A stretch of DNA of 64,000 nt from Confluentibacter flavum (GTDB taxonomy: Bacteria > Bacteroidota > Bacteroidia > Flavobacteriales > Flavobacteriaceae). The stretch lies in NCBI RefSeq assembly GCF_002843175.1, contig NZ_PJEO01000016.1, positions 157,711 through 221,710 of the forward strand, given 5' to 3'. How positions within the stretch are numbered: position 1 is the stretch's first letter; each line of letters opens with the position of its first letter. The position numbers and the translations under genes were made by a program. The notes beneath the pieces were generated by a model. That model worked only from the letters and a program-made list of their open reading frames with translations, searched no databases and had not been told where the DNA came from. Of this stretch, positions 42,432 through 52,106 are shown piece after piece.

Positions 42432-44477
42432 TTAAACCGGGATAATTATGTGTATTACCGTTTTTTTATTTGGTATGGTATCTATTTTAAAAGAACCCTT
42501 TAGCTTTTGAACTCTTGATGCTATATTTTTTAAGCCAATACCTTTTTTGTCACTACTAACATCAAAACCCACCCCATCATCTTCTATAATCAAATTTAAA
42601 CGTTCTGCTTCTAAATAAAAATTAATCAGAACATGATTGGCTTTTGAGTGTTTAATAATGTTTTGTATGGCTTCTTGAAGGATTCTATACATATTAACTT
42701 TTGTAAAATCATTAATGTTATCAAATAAAATACTTCTATTTATAATTTCATATTTAAAATCACCTATAAGACTTTGGTTTTTTAAATATTGATCTATTAT
42801 GGATTCAAAATTTGTTTTTGTCAAGGCTTCATCTCCTTTGAGCTCATGGGACAATGACCTGATTTCCTTTTCAATCTTTTGGATTTCGTCTAAAAACCGA
42901 TGATAATCCTCTATAGTGTCATTATCCCCTTTTAAATCCAAAAAGCCCAAATTCATTCGGGTCCCTAGCAGCTGGCTCAATATCCCATCATGTAAATCTT
43001 CTGATATTCTATGGCGCTCTTGCATTCTACCCTCCTCCAATTTGGCTTGCTGCCTAAGCATTAAACCATAAATTTCTTGATTGGCCTCTTGTTGTTCTTT
43101 GTCAAAAAGAAGCCGTTGGTTCTTTCCTTGTTGTAGCCTTATAAAATATAGTAACCCCAAACTTAGTATAAAAATGACCGCTATAATGGATATTAATATG
43201 TTTTGCGTGCTTAGGCGTTCAGTCTCTTTTATATATTCATCGGTCTCAAATTGTATTCGAGCAAATTTGTTTCTGTTGGCCCGCTCATTCGTTATTAAGC
43301 TATCAGTAAGCGCTATGTATTCATATAAATAGGCCTTGCCCTCATCACCTTTTTTTAGTTTAGACAGCTGTTTTAAGGCACGTAATTTTTCTTCATATCT
43401 ACGAGTACTTTTGCTTACCCTGTAAGCCTTTTCGGCATAAGAAAGAGCTTTTTCTTTTTTGTTAATGGCCTCGTAGAACTTAGACATATCATTACTACTA
43501 GCGGATAGTTCATAGGGTAATTGTAAATCCTCAAAAATGCGATGGGCCTTGTTGAAAAGGGAATCAATCTTTTTTACATTTTTATCTTTGTCCAAAAACA
43601 TGGTATAGGCTATATTGTTTAGAATAGCGCCATATGAACTAGGGTCTTTTTTGGATAATTCGCCGTCCTCAAGTAATTCGTAATATATAATAAGAGCCTT
43701 TTTGTAATTACCCATTAGTTTATAAACTTCCGCCATGTTGATTAATGCATATAACTTATTTTGATATTTATTTGGTATTATATTACTAATCTCCAATGAT
43801 TTTTGAAAGTAATCTACTGCTTTCTGATATTCTTTAAGGTCTTTTAAGTTCAATCCCAATAAATTATATGCATCTGATAAAAATTCTAGGCTTTCTTGGC
43901 TTTCTGGAACCGTTAAAATTAAATTAATTGCGTTTATTATTGTCTCTTGACTTCCGACATAATCCTGTTCGACTTTTTGCAAATTAGCTATGTTATTGTA
44001 TATATCTGCTTGGTATATTTTATATTTATTTTCTTCATATGAGGAACTGTTTTCAATATACTTTATAGCATTGTAATAGTAATAATAAGCACTATCATTT
44101 GCTTTTTCGGAACGAGCATATATATATCCTAATCTCATAAATGTATGATAGATATTTAATGTGTCATGTAAAGCATAGGCGTCTTTTAGGTTTTTATGTA
44201 GCAATGTTTTTGTTTTATCAAAATATTTACCATTATGTAAATAAACCCAAGCAAGAATACTGTTCGAATTTAAAACTAACGAATCTATACCCATACTTTT
44301 TGATAATGCCACAGCTTGTTTTGCATAGGTTATTCGCGTTTCTAAATCAAACTCGTTTTTTTTAGAAAGATGCCTCAATTTTTGTATACTATCTAATTGC
44401 TTTTTGAATGTATTAGTTTGGGCCCCTAAACTAGAAACATAAAATAAAAGAAATATATAAAGGTATCTTTTGCGCAT
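42432..44477 (-). CDS. Sensor histidine kinase with TPR sensor domain
   Basis: A 681-residue NarL-partner-type kinase. Residues 1-19 are a signal peptide; about 45-400 are tetratricopeptide repeats facing the periplasm (for example AYNLLGLNLKDLKEYQKAVDYF followed by KLYALINMAEVYKLMGNYKKALIIY); one membrane helix lies at about 427-447; a coiled coil leads to the HisKA_3 domain with the phosphorylated His496 (ERHRISEDLHDGILSQLLG); the ATPase domain follows with LQEAIQNIIKH and DDGVGFD. The TPR-kinase plus small LuxR-type regulator is a common Bacteroidota pair. The signal is unknown. The kinase gene comes first, 9 bp before the regulator. Confidence 0.9.
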   Translation of the reverse strand: MRKRYLYIFLLFYVSSLGAQTNTFKKQLDSIQKLRHLSKKNEFDLETRITYAKQAVALSKSMGIDSLVLNSNSILAWVYLHNGKYFDKTKTLLHKNLKDAYALHDTLNIYHTFMRLGYIYARSEKANDSAYYYYYNAIKYIENSSSYEENKYKIYQADIYNNIANLQKVEQDYVGSQETIINAINLILTVPESQESLEFLSDAYNLLGLNLKDLKEYQKAVDYFQKSLEISNIIPNKYQNKLYALINMAEVYKLMGNYKKALIIYYELLEDGELSKKDPSSYGAILNNIAYTMFLDKDKNVKKIDSLFNKAHRIFEDLQLPYELSASSNDMSKFYEAINKKEKALSYAEKAYRVSKSTRRYEEKLRALKQLSKLKKGDEGKAYLYEYIALTDSLITNERANRNKFARIQFETDEYIKETERLSTQNILISIIAVIFILSLGLLYFIRLQQGKNQRLLFDKEQQEANQEIYGLMLRQQAKLEEGRMQERHRISEDLHDGILSQLLGTRMNLGFLDLKGDNDTIEDYHRFLDEIQKIEKEIRSLSHELKGDEALTKTNFESIIDQYLKNQSLIGDFKYEIINRSILFDNINDFTKVNMYRILQEAIQNIIKHSKANHVLINFYLEAERLNLIIEDDGVGFDVSSDKKGIGLKNIASRVQKLKGSFKIDTIPNKKTVIHIIIPV

Positions 44478-44785
44478 ATTTTAATAAAGAACAGAACAAA
44501 TATAGAAACTAAAACACTCAAGTTATCATTTAAATACAAAAGGCATAAAAGTGTTTTTTTAAGTTATAGAGTATTAAATAAGAAAATATTTAAATTCATC
44601 AATAAGATTTTATGACCGTTTTAAATTTAAAAGATTAAGATTTCTTAAAGCTTTTGGCTTTTTATGCTATATTATTATAGAAAATTTTGATTAAACTTGA
44701 TTCTGTAATATTTTCTTTAAAAATAAAATTTAGCTGAAAAAATGTATAATATTTTTGTATGTTTATAAACTAAGCTAAATTTCAA
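44478..44785. promoter_or_regulatory. Divergent control region of the kinase and glycogen genes
   Basis: 308 bp of very AT-rich sequence without a credible gene. TATTTTTG at 44750-44757 matches the -7 consensus and lies 28 bp before the glgA start. I see no strong dyad that would mark an operator. Confidence 0.45.
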
Positions 44786-46192
44786 ATGAAGATTATTCAC
44801 GTAAGTGCAGAATGTTACCCTGTTGCAAAAGTTGGAGGACTTGCAGATGTTGTTGGAGCATTACCAAAATATCAAAATGGTCCTAAAATCTCTTCCCAAG
44901 TTATCATGCCTTTTTATGATAATGCGTTTACTAAAGAAAATCTGTTTTCAACCATATATAAGGCAAATCTAAATTTAGGCGGCACGTCTTATGAATTTAG
45001 AATTTTAACCCTAAAGGAAAAACCTCTTGATTTTGATGTTTTCTTTGTTGATGTTCCAGGACTTATTTTCAAAGAGTTTGTCTATTCATTTAATGATACC
45101 GAGCGTTTTTTAGCGTTTCAAATCGCTACTTTAGATTGGATGCTTACATGGGATACATTTCCAGATATTATTCATTGTCACGATCATCATACAGGGCTTA
45201 TCCCATTCATGCTCCAAGAAAGTTATAAGTATGAGGCTTTTAGAAAAATCCCCAACATTTTAACCATACATAATGCGCAATATCAAGGTTGGTTTTCTCA
45301 TGAAAAAGTAGGCTTAATTCCTCCCTTTAATTTTAACCATGTTGGTTTATTGGATTGGGGCGGAAATGTAAACCCTTTAGCAGCTGCCATAAAATGTGCT
45401 TGGTGGGTTACAACGGTCTCGCCTAGCTATATGGAAGAATTAAAAATAGCCGCCAACGGTTTAGAGAGTTTACTAAGCGAAGAAAGCTCAAAATGTTCTG
45501 GTATATTAAACGGTATAGATTGGAACGTTTGGAATCCTGAAACCGACCCTTATATTATTGAAAATTACAATACTAAAACCGTTGAATCTGGCGCTTTGGC
45601 TAATAAAAAATATTTGTGTGATACATTTAATTTAGATTTTGAAAAACCTCTTTTTGCATTTATTGGAAGATTGGTTGACGAAAAAGGGTCTGATTTATTT
45701 CCTGAAGTATTCAAATTGGCTCTAGAAAAAACCAATGCTACTATATTATTATTGGGCTCGGGAAATAAGTTTGTCGAAAATCAATTAGAAGCTTTAAAAA
45801 ATGATTATATTGGAACTTATAACGCTTTTATTGGGTATGATGAAAAGCTATCACATATTATTTATGCGGGAGCCGATTTTTTACTAATGCCTTCTCGAGT
45901 TGAACCCTGCGGTTTAAATCAAATGTATGCTTTAAGGTATGGAACCATTCCTGTTGTAAGAAGCATTGGAGGTTTAAAAGATACCGTTATAGATATTTCA
46001 GAAAAAAATGGGTTTGGGATATGCCATGAAGAGGTTACTGTTTTAGACATAATAAATGCTATGGATAGGGCTGTCGCTCTTTATAAAGAGGAATTAAAAT
46101 ATAAAAAACTAAGAAGCAAAATCATGGAAATAGATCATTCCTGGGATGTTTCCGCACAAGAATACATAAATTTATATAACTCCATAAACTAA
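44786..46192 (+). CDS. glgA: Glycogen synthase (ADP-glucose)
   Basis: A 468-residue GT5 glycosyltransferase that extends alpha-1,4-glucan chains from ADP-glucose. The N-terminal KVGGLADVVGALP (Lys15 onward) is the ADP-glucose-binding signature; HCHDHHTGLIP and TIHNAQYQGWF are standard; the C-terminal lobe has FIGRLVDEKGSDLF and the catalytic region MPSRVEPCGLNQMYALRYGTIPVVR. Length is normal. It opens a tightly packed operon: glgC starts 6 bp after its stop. A clear -7 box precedes it. Confidence 0.96.
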   Translation: MKIIHVSAECYPVAKVGGLADVVGALPKYQNGPKISSQVIMPFYDNAFTKENLFSTIYKANLNLGGTSYEFRILTLKEKPLDFDVFFVDVPGLIFKEFVYSFNDTERFLAFQIATLDWMLTWDTFPDIIHCHDHHTGLIPFMLQESYKYEAFRKIPNILTIHNAQYQGWFSHEKVGLIPPFNFNHVGLLDWGGNVNPLAAAIKCAWWVTTVSPSYMEELKIAANGLESLLSEESSKCSGILNGIDWNVWNPETDPYIIENYNTKTVESGALANKKYLCDTFNLDFEKPLFAFIGRLVDEKGSDLFPEVFKLALEKTNATILLLGSGNKFVENQLEALKNDYIGTYNAFIGYDEKLSHIIYAGADFLLMPSRVEPCGLNQMYALRYGTIPVVRSIGGLKDTVIDISEKNGFGICHEEVTVLDIINAMDRAVALYKEELKYKKLRSKIMEIDHSWDVSAQEYINLYNSIN

Positions 46193-46198
46193 CTAATT

Positions 46199-47464
46199 AT
46201 GATTAACAATAAGGTTTTAGCCATCATATTAGGTGGCGGTCAAGGTTCCAGATTGCACCCGTTAACAGAAAACAGATCTAAGCCTGCGGTACCTATAGCA
46301 GGAAAATACAGATTGGTAGATATCCCTATATCTAATTGTATTAATGCCGACATTAAACGTATATTTGTGTTAACCCAGTTCAATTCGGCCTCATTAAATC
46401 GCCATATTAAAGATACTTATCATTTCAGTTTTTTTAGTAGTGCATTCGTTGACGTTCTTGCGGCAGAGCAAACACCTGCAAATAAAGGCTGGTTTCAAGG
46501 AACTGCAGATGCTGTTCGCCAAAGTATGCATCACTTCTTAAGATATGATTTTGAATACGCTTTAATACTCTCTGGTGACCAATTATACCAAATGGATTAT
46601 GATAAAATGATAGAAGCTCATGCAAAAAATAATGCAGAAATTTCCATTGCAACCATACCTGTTAATGCAAAAGATGCTACTTCTTTCGGTATATTAAAAT
46701 CTAACGAAGAGAGTTTAGTAACCTCTTTCATTGAAAAACCAGACGCTAGTTTATTACCTGATTGGGCTTCGGATGTTAGTGACGAGATGAAACGTGAGGG
46801 GCGCCATTATCTAGCCTCTATGGGTATTTATATATTTAACAGAGACCTTTTAGTCGAATTGATGAATGACTCGTCTACAATAGATTTTGGAAAGGAAATT
46901 ATCCCGCAATCTATAGAAAAACATAAAACATTAAGTTATCAATACGAAGGGTATTGGACAGATATTGGAAATATTGATTCCTTTTTTGAAGCAAATATTG
47001 GTTTAACAGACAATATTCCTAAATTTGATTTATACGATAGAAATAAACGTATTTATACCCATGCCAGAATGTTACCAACTACAAAAATGGCAGGAACAAC
47101 TTTAGATAAAGCGGTAATTGCAGAAGGGTGCATCATTAGTGCAGCTAAAATTGAACAATCCGTCATTGGTATTCGATCCAGAATTGGTAAAGAATCTACA
47201 GTTATAAAAACCTATATGATGGGTAGCGATTATTATGAAACACTAAAAGAAATTGAAGAAAAGCAAATAAGAATCTTAATGGGCATTGGTGAACGGTGCT
47301 TTATTAAAAATGCTATTCTCGATAAAAATTGTCGTATAGGTGATGACGTAAAAATAAATGGTGGTGATCACTTAGAAGACACAGAAACAGAAACCTATGC
47401 CATAAGAGATGGTATTGTAGTAATTAAAAACGGAGCAACTATTCCTCACGGATTTGTAATTTAA
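46199..47464 (+). CDS. glgC: Glucose-1-phosphate adenylyltransferase
   Basis: A 421-residue enzyme that makes ADP-glucose from glucose-1-phosphate and ATP, the committed and usually allosterically controlled step of glycogen synthesis. The nucleotide-binding start LGGGQGSRLHPLTENRSKPA, the sugar-binding SFIEKPD and GHYLASMGIYIF-type region, and a C-terminal left-handed beta-helix (ERCFIKNAILDKNCRIGDDV) are all present. It lies between glgA (6 bp) and glgB (3 bp), so the three are one transcript. Confidence 0.96.
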   Translation: MINNKVLAIILGGGQGSRLHPLTENRSKPAVPIAGKYRLVDIPISNCINADIKRIFVLTQFNSASLNRHIKDTYHFSFFSSAFVDVLAAEQTPANKGWFQGTADAVRQSMHHFLRYDFEYALILSGDQLYQMDYDKMIEAHAKNNAEISIATIPVNAKDATSFGILKSNEESLVTSFIEKPDASLLPDWASDVSDEMKREGRHYLASMGIYIFNRDLLVELMNDSSTIDFGKEIIPQSIEKHKTLSYQYEGYWTDIGNIDSFFEANIGLTDNIPKFDLYDRNKRIYTHARMLPTTKMAGTTLDKAVIAEGCIISAAKIEQSVIGIRSRIGKESTVIKTYMMGSDYYETLKEIEEKQIRILMGIGERCFIKNAILDKNCRIGDDVKINGGDHLEDTETETYAIRDGIVVIKNGATIPHGFVI

Positions 47465-47467
47465 TAT

Positions 47468-49378
47468 ATGGCACAAGTAAAAGTTTATAGTCTATTTACA
47501 GACTTCGATATCAACCTTTTTAAAGCGGGTAAACACTATAGGCTTTTCGAAAAATTTGGATCTCACATAGTTACTGTTGATGGTATTGAAGGTACTTATT
47601 TCGCAGTATGGGCACCTAGCGCTAAGCAAGTTTCTGTTATTGGTGATTTTAACTTTTGGGCAGAAGGCGAGCATCAATTAAACGTGCGTTGGGACAGCAG
47701 TGGTATCTGGGAAGGATTTATTCCTTTAATTGGAAAAGGCAACCTATATAAATATAAAATTGAAAGTCATAATAACGGCATAAAAACTGAAAAGGCAGAC
47801 CCCTACGCCAGACGTAGTGAGCACCCTCCAAAAACAGCTTCGGTTGTTTGGGAAGACTCCTATAAATGGAAAGACAGTGACTGGATGAAAAAACGCAAAA
47901 AACACAATGCGTTAGACGCTCCATATTCTGTTTATGAAGTGCATTTAGGTTCATGGAAAAGACACGTAGAAGAAGACCGTTTCCTGTCTTATTTTGAGTT
48001 AGCGGATGATTTGGTTACCTATGTGAAAGACATGAATTTCACGCACGTAGAACTCATGCCCATCATGGAATTTCCTTATGACCCATCATGGGGCTACCAA
48101 TTAACTGGCTATTTTGCACCCTCATCACGATTTGGTTATCCTGAAGAATTTAAATATCTAGTAGATAAACTACATCAAAACGATATTGGTATTATTTTAG
48201 ATTGGGTACCTTCCCACTTCCCTGAAGATGCGCATGGTTTAGGTTTTTTTGATGGCTCTTGCTTATATGAACATCCCGACAAAAGAAAAGGTTATCACCA
48301 AGATTGGAAAAGCTTGATTTTTAATTATGGTAGAAACGAGGTAAAATCGTTTTTAATAAGTAATGCCGTATTTTGGTTAGAACAGTATCATACAGATGCT
48401 TTGCGTGTAGATGCTGTAGCTTCTATGTTGTTTTTGGATTATTCCAGGGAAGAAGGCGAATGGGAACCAAATATTTATGGTGGTCGAGAAAATTTAGATG
48501 CTATTGCGTTTTTAAAAGAATTAAATGAAGAAGTTTATAAATCGTTCCCAGACGTACAAACCATTGCCGAAGAATCTACCGCCTTTACTGGCGTTTCTAA
48601 ACCTGTTTTTTTAGGCGGTTTAGGTTTTGGAATGAAATGGATGATGGGCTGGATGCACGATACCCTTGATTATTTTTCGAAAGACCCTATTTATAGGCAA
48701 TATCATCAAAACGACATTACGTTTAGTTTGGCCTACGCATTTACCGAAAATTTTATGCTTCCATTATCCCATGACGAAGTGGTGTACGGGAAAAATTCTA
48801 TTTTAGGAAGAATGCCAGGCGATGAGTGGCAACGCTTTGCAAACCTGCGTCTGCTTTACGGTTATATGTTTACGCACCCAGGAACGAAGTTGTTGTTTAT
48901 GGGAAGTGAATTCGGTCAATATAACGAATGGGATTTTCAAGGTAGTTTAGATTGGAATTTGCTGGATTTTAAACCGCACAAAGATTTAAAAAACTATTTT
49001 AAAGCTTTAAATACATTTTATAAATCCCAATCTGGTTTATTTGAAAAACAATTTAGCCACGATGGTTTTGAATGGATTAGCTATGATGACCACCAAAACT
49101 GTGTCATTAGCTACATAAGAAAAGGAAACAATCCAGAAAATGATGTTGTGGTTTTGTGTAATTTAACACCTACCGTCTATAAAAAATATAAAATTGGTGT
49201 TCCTGTAACAGGTAAACTGGTAGAAATATTTAATAGTGATGCTGTTGAATTTGGAGGTAGTGGTGTTTCAAATAAAAGGGCGGTCACCATAAAAAATGAC
49301 TCATGGAATGGCAAAAAAAATTCAGCTCAAATCACGTTGCCTCCTTTAAGTATGGTCGCTTTTAGTATAAAATCATAG
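47468..49378 (+). CDS. glgB: 1,4-alpha-glucan branching enzyme
   Basis: A 636-residue GH13 enzyme that moves chain ends to form alpha-1,6 branches. An N-terminal CBM48-type domain (TYFAVWAPSAKQVSVIGDFNFW) precedes the barrel. Catalytic motifs are DWVPSHF, the nucleophile Asp315 in LRVDAVASM, the acid/base in IAEEST (368-369) and LSHDEV. The short N-terminus is the common Bacteroidota form. It starts 3 bp after glgC and is followed by a strong hairpin, so it closes the glgACB operon. Confidence 0.95.
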   Translation: MAQVKVYSLFTDFDINLFKAGKHYRLFEKFGSHIVTVDGIEGTYFAVWAPSAKQVSVIGDFNFWAEGEHQLNVRWDSSGIWEGFIPLIGKGNLYKYKIESHNNGIKTEKADPYARRSEHPPKTASVVWEDSYKWKDSDWMKKRKKHNALDAPYSVYEVHLGSWKRHVEEDRFLSYFELADDLVTYVKDMNFTHVELMPIMEFPYDPSWGYQLTGYFAPSSRFGYPEEFKYLVDKLHQNDIGIILDWVPSHFPEDAHGLGFFDGSCLYEHPDKRKGYHQDWKSLIFNYGRNEVKSFLISNAVFWLEQYHTDALRVDAVASMLFLDYSREEGEWEPNIYGGRENLDAIAFLKELNEEVYKSFPDVQTIAEESTAFTGVSKPVFLGGLGFGMKWMMGWMHDTLDYFSKDPIYRQYHQNDITFSLAYAFTENFMLPLSHDEVVYGKNSILGRMPGDEWQRFANLRLLYGYMFTHPGTKLLFMGSEFGQYNEWDFQGSLDWNLLDFKPHKDLKNYFKALNTFYKSQSGLFEKQFSHDGFEWISYDDHQNCVISYIRKGNNPENDVVVLCNLTPTVYKKYKIGVPVTGKLVEIFNSDAVEFGGSGVSNKRAVTIKNDSWNGKKNSAQITLPPLSMVAFSIKS

Positions 49379-49402
49379 AAACATTTTGAGATTTATACAA
49401 TT

Positions 49403-49445
49403 ATACCGTTGATAATTTATGCAAGCCATAAATTATTAACGGTAT
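49403..49445. terminator. Strong terminator after glgB
   Basis: A 19-bp stem with a single G-T position (49403-49421 with 49427-49445) around the loop CAAGC, followed by a T-rich stretch on the plus strand. It separates the glgACB operon from the GH31 gene. Confidence 0.85.
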
Positions 49446-49521
49446 TTTTAATGAATAGTGACAACAAAAGCTTATTAAATTTATTATTTTCGATAATTAA
49501 TTATACCTTTTAATTTTATAT

Positions 49522-51927
49522 ATGATATTAAACACCGAATTAGAATTTAAAGGGAACTTATTTCCCACCAAAATAATATCTTACGTAAAAAACAGGGACA
49601 CTTTAACGTTTACTTCAGAAAACGGAGTGGCACTACAAGTTACCGTGGTTAGAGACAGTGTATTGAGATTCAGATTTACCACAACATCTGTTTTTGAAAA
49701 AGATTTCTCATATGCCATAACAAAATATGCTAGTAGAGGCTATAATTTTCTTGAAGTAACAGAAGATGATGCTTTTTACATCATTACCACATCAAAATTA
49801 ATTTGTAACATTTCAAAAACCGATTTAAGAAGTTTTATTTATGATGCTAAAGATAAAACCCTTTTATGTGAAGACGAATTAGGTTTTCATTGGGAAGAGA
49901 ATTATCACTTTGGCGGTAACATTGTTAAAATGTCTAAAACATCGCAAGACAGTGAAAGTTACTATGGTTTGGGCGATAAACCTACAGACAACAATCTGAA
50001 AGGCAAACGTTTTGAAAACTGGGTAACAGATTCTTATGCCTTTGGTAAAAATACAGATCCTATATACAAAGCCATTCCTTTTTATACCGCTTTACACCAC
50101 GGCAAATCGTATGGAATCTTTTTTGACAATACGTTTAAAACTGAATTTGATTTTTGTCAAGAAAGAAGAAATATTACCAGTTTTTGGGCGCATGGTGGCG
50201 AAATGAATTATTATTTCATCTATGGCCCTGCCATGTCTGACGTAGTTGCTAATTATACGGATTTAACAGGGAAACCACATGAAATGCCTGCGCTTTGGAC
50301 TTTAGGCTATCATCAATGCAAATGGAGTTATTACCCTGAGTCTAACGTAAAGGAAATTGCCAATAAGTTTAGGGAGTTGCAAATTCCCTGTGATGCCATC
50401 TATCTGGACATCGATTATATGGAAGGATTTAGGTGTTTTACTTGGAGTAAAGAATATTTCCCCGACCCTAAAAGAATGGTCAAGGAATTAGCAGACCAAG
50501 GCTTTAAAACCATTGTTATTATTGATCCGGGAATTAAAATAGATAAAGATTATTGGGTTTACCAAGAAGGCATAGAAAATGATTATTTCTGTAAGCGTGC
50601 CGATGGGCCTTATATGAAAGGTAAAGTTTGGCCGGGGGAGTGTTATTTCCCAGATTTTACAAACCCCGAAGTTCGCGAATGGTGGTCCGATTTATTTAAG
50701 GAACTTGTAGAAGATATCGGCGTGAAAGGCGTTTGGAACGATATGAACGAACCTGCCGTTATGGATGTGCCAGGAAAATCGTTTCCAGATGATGTAAGAC
50801 ATGAATATGAAGGCAACCATTGCAGCCATAGAAAAGCACACAACATTTATGGTATGCAAATGGCTCGTGCTACGTATCAAGGGCTTAAAAAGTTCTCTTA
50901 CCCAAAGAGACCTTTTGTTATAACTCGAGCTGCTTACGCTGGCACCCAACGTTACACGTCTAGTTGGACTGGTGATAATGTAGCATCTTGGGAACACCTT
51001 ACCATTGCCAATGTACAAGCGCAACGCATGTGTATGTCTGGTTTTTCATTTATTGGATCGGATATTGGTGGGTTTGCCGAACAGCCAAACGGAGAATTAT
51101 ATGCCCGATGGATACAATTAGGTATTTTCCATCCATTTTGTAGAACACATTCCTCTGGAGATCATGGCGACCAAGAACCTTGGGCTTTTGGTAGAAATAT
51201 TACCGATATTGTTAGGAAATTCATTGAGCTAAGATACCAGTTACTTCCTTATTTATATACCGCTTTCTGGAAATATGCCAGTGAAGGTATCCCCATTTTA
51301 AAATCGTTGGTGCTATTTGACCAAGAAGACCGCCATACACACCATAGAAATGACGAATTTATTTTTGGTGAAAAAATACTTGTTTGTCCTGTAAATGCCC
51401 CCAACTCCAGAGGAAGACGGATGTATTTCCCTAGAGGAAATTGGTACAACTTATGGACAGATGAATTGGTTGAAGGTGGGCAAGAGCTTTGGGTAGATGC
51501 CGATTTAGACAGTATGCCAATCTTTATTAAAGAGGGAGCCATGATTCCTAAATACCCGGTACAACAATATGTTGGAGAAAAAATTATTGATGAATTAAAG
51601 TTTGATGTGTATTATAAACCCGGAAAGGAATCGTCTCAATTATTTGAAGATGCCCATGATGGCTATGATTATATTAAAGGCAGATATAGTTTTAGGGAAT
51701 TTAATTTAATTGGTAAAGAAAAAGAACTCATCATCCAACAACATAAATCGGGGAAATTTGATGCCCCGTATCAAACGTTTAAATTAGAACTTCATGGTTT
51801 ACCGTTTAAAGCTGCAAAGGTTACAATCGATAAAGAAGGGTTCATCTGTGAGGAAATCGTTGTTAATGGTGAAACAACCATCATCGTTGATAAAAACTTT
51901 AGGGAAGTCGTTATAACAAGTTTATAG
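49522..51927 (+). CDS. Alpha-glucosidase, glycoside hydrolase family 31
   Basis: An 801-residue GH31 enzyme. The nucleophile is Asp407 in WNDMNEPAV and the acid/base is Asp485 in WTGDN; IYLDIDYMEGFRCFTW and GSDIGGF are further family marks. There is an N-terminal galactose-mutarotase-like domain and a C-terminal beta-sandwich with DAHDGYDY. No signal peptide is visible, so it is probably cytosolic and releases glucose from alpha-glucans or maltodextrins, which fits its place after the glycogen operon. A terminator separates it, so it may have its own promoter. Alpha-xylosidase activity is possible in this family but less likely here. Confidence 0.92.
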   Translation: MILNTELEFKGNLFPTKIISYVKNRDTLTFTSENGVALQVTVVRDSVLRFRFTTTSVFEKDFSYAITKYASRGYNFLEVTEDDAFYIITTSKLICNISKTDLRSFIYDAKDKTLLCEDELGFHWEENYHFGGNIVKMSKTSQDSESYYGLGDKPTDNNLKGKRFENWVTDSYAFGKNTDPIYKAIPFYTALHHGKSYGIFFDNTFKTEFDFCQERRNITSFWAHGGEMNYYFIYGPAMSDVVANYTDLTGKPHEMPALWTLGYHQCKWSYYPESNVKEIANKFRELQIPCDAIYLDIDYMEGFRCFTWSKEYFPDPKRMVKELADQGFKTIVIIDPGIKIDKDYWVYQEGIENDYFCKRADGPYMKGKVWPGECYFPDFTNPEVREWWSDLFKELVEDIGVKGVWNDMNEPAVMDVPGKSFPDDVRHEYEGNHCSHRKAHNIYGMQMARATYQGLKKFSYPKRPFVITRAAYAGTQRYTSSWTGDNVASWEHLTIANVQAQRMCMSGFSFIGSDIGGFAEQPNGELYARWIQLGIFHPFCRTHSSGDHGDQEPWAFGRNITDIVRKFIELRYQLLPYLYTAFWKYASEGIPILKSLVLFDQEDRHTHHRNDEFIFGEKILVCPVNAPNSRGRRMYFPRGNWYNLWTDELVEGGQELWVDADLDSMPIFIKEGAMIPKYPVQQYVGEKIIDELKFDVYYKPGKESSQLFEDAHDGYDYIKGRYSFREFNLIGKEKELIIQQHKSGKFDAPYQTFKLELHGLPFKAAKVTIDKEGFICEEIVVNGETTIIVDKNFREVVITSL

Positions 51928-51948
51928 ATCGCAACGCCATGTTTCAAT

Positions 51949-51988
51949 TATTAATGAATGGCATCCGAAAGGATGCCATTCATTAATA
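51949..51988. terminator. Bidirectional terminator between convergent genes
   Basis: An 18-bp perfect stem (51949-51966 with 51971-51988) capped by a GAAA loop, lying between the GH31 stop (51927) and the convergent antiporter stop (52107). The stem ends in AT-rich arms that give short T-rich tails on both strands. Confidence 0.85.
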
Positions 51989-52106
51989 TTGTTCAAGAAT
52001 AATTTAAAGTAAAGTGGTTTACTAAAACTAGCCATTTCTATTTCAGGTGTCGAAACCAGTATTTTTTTAATTTATTAATTCATCGGAAAATCTTGTTCCT
52101 TTTCAA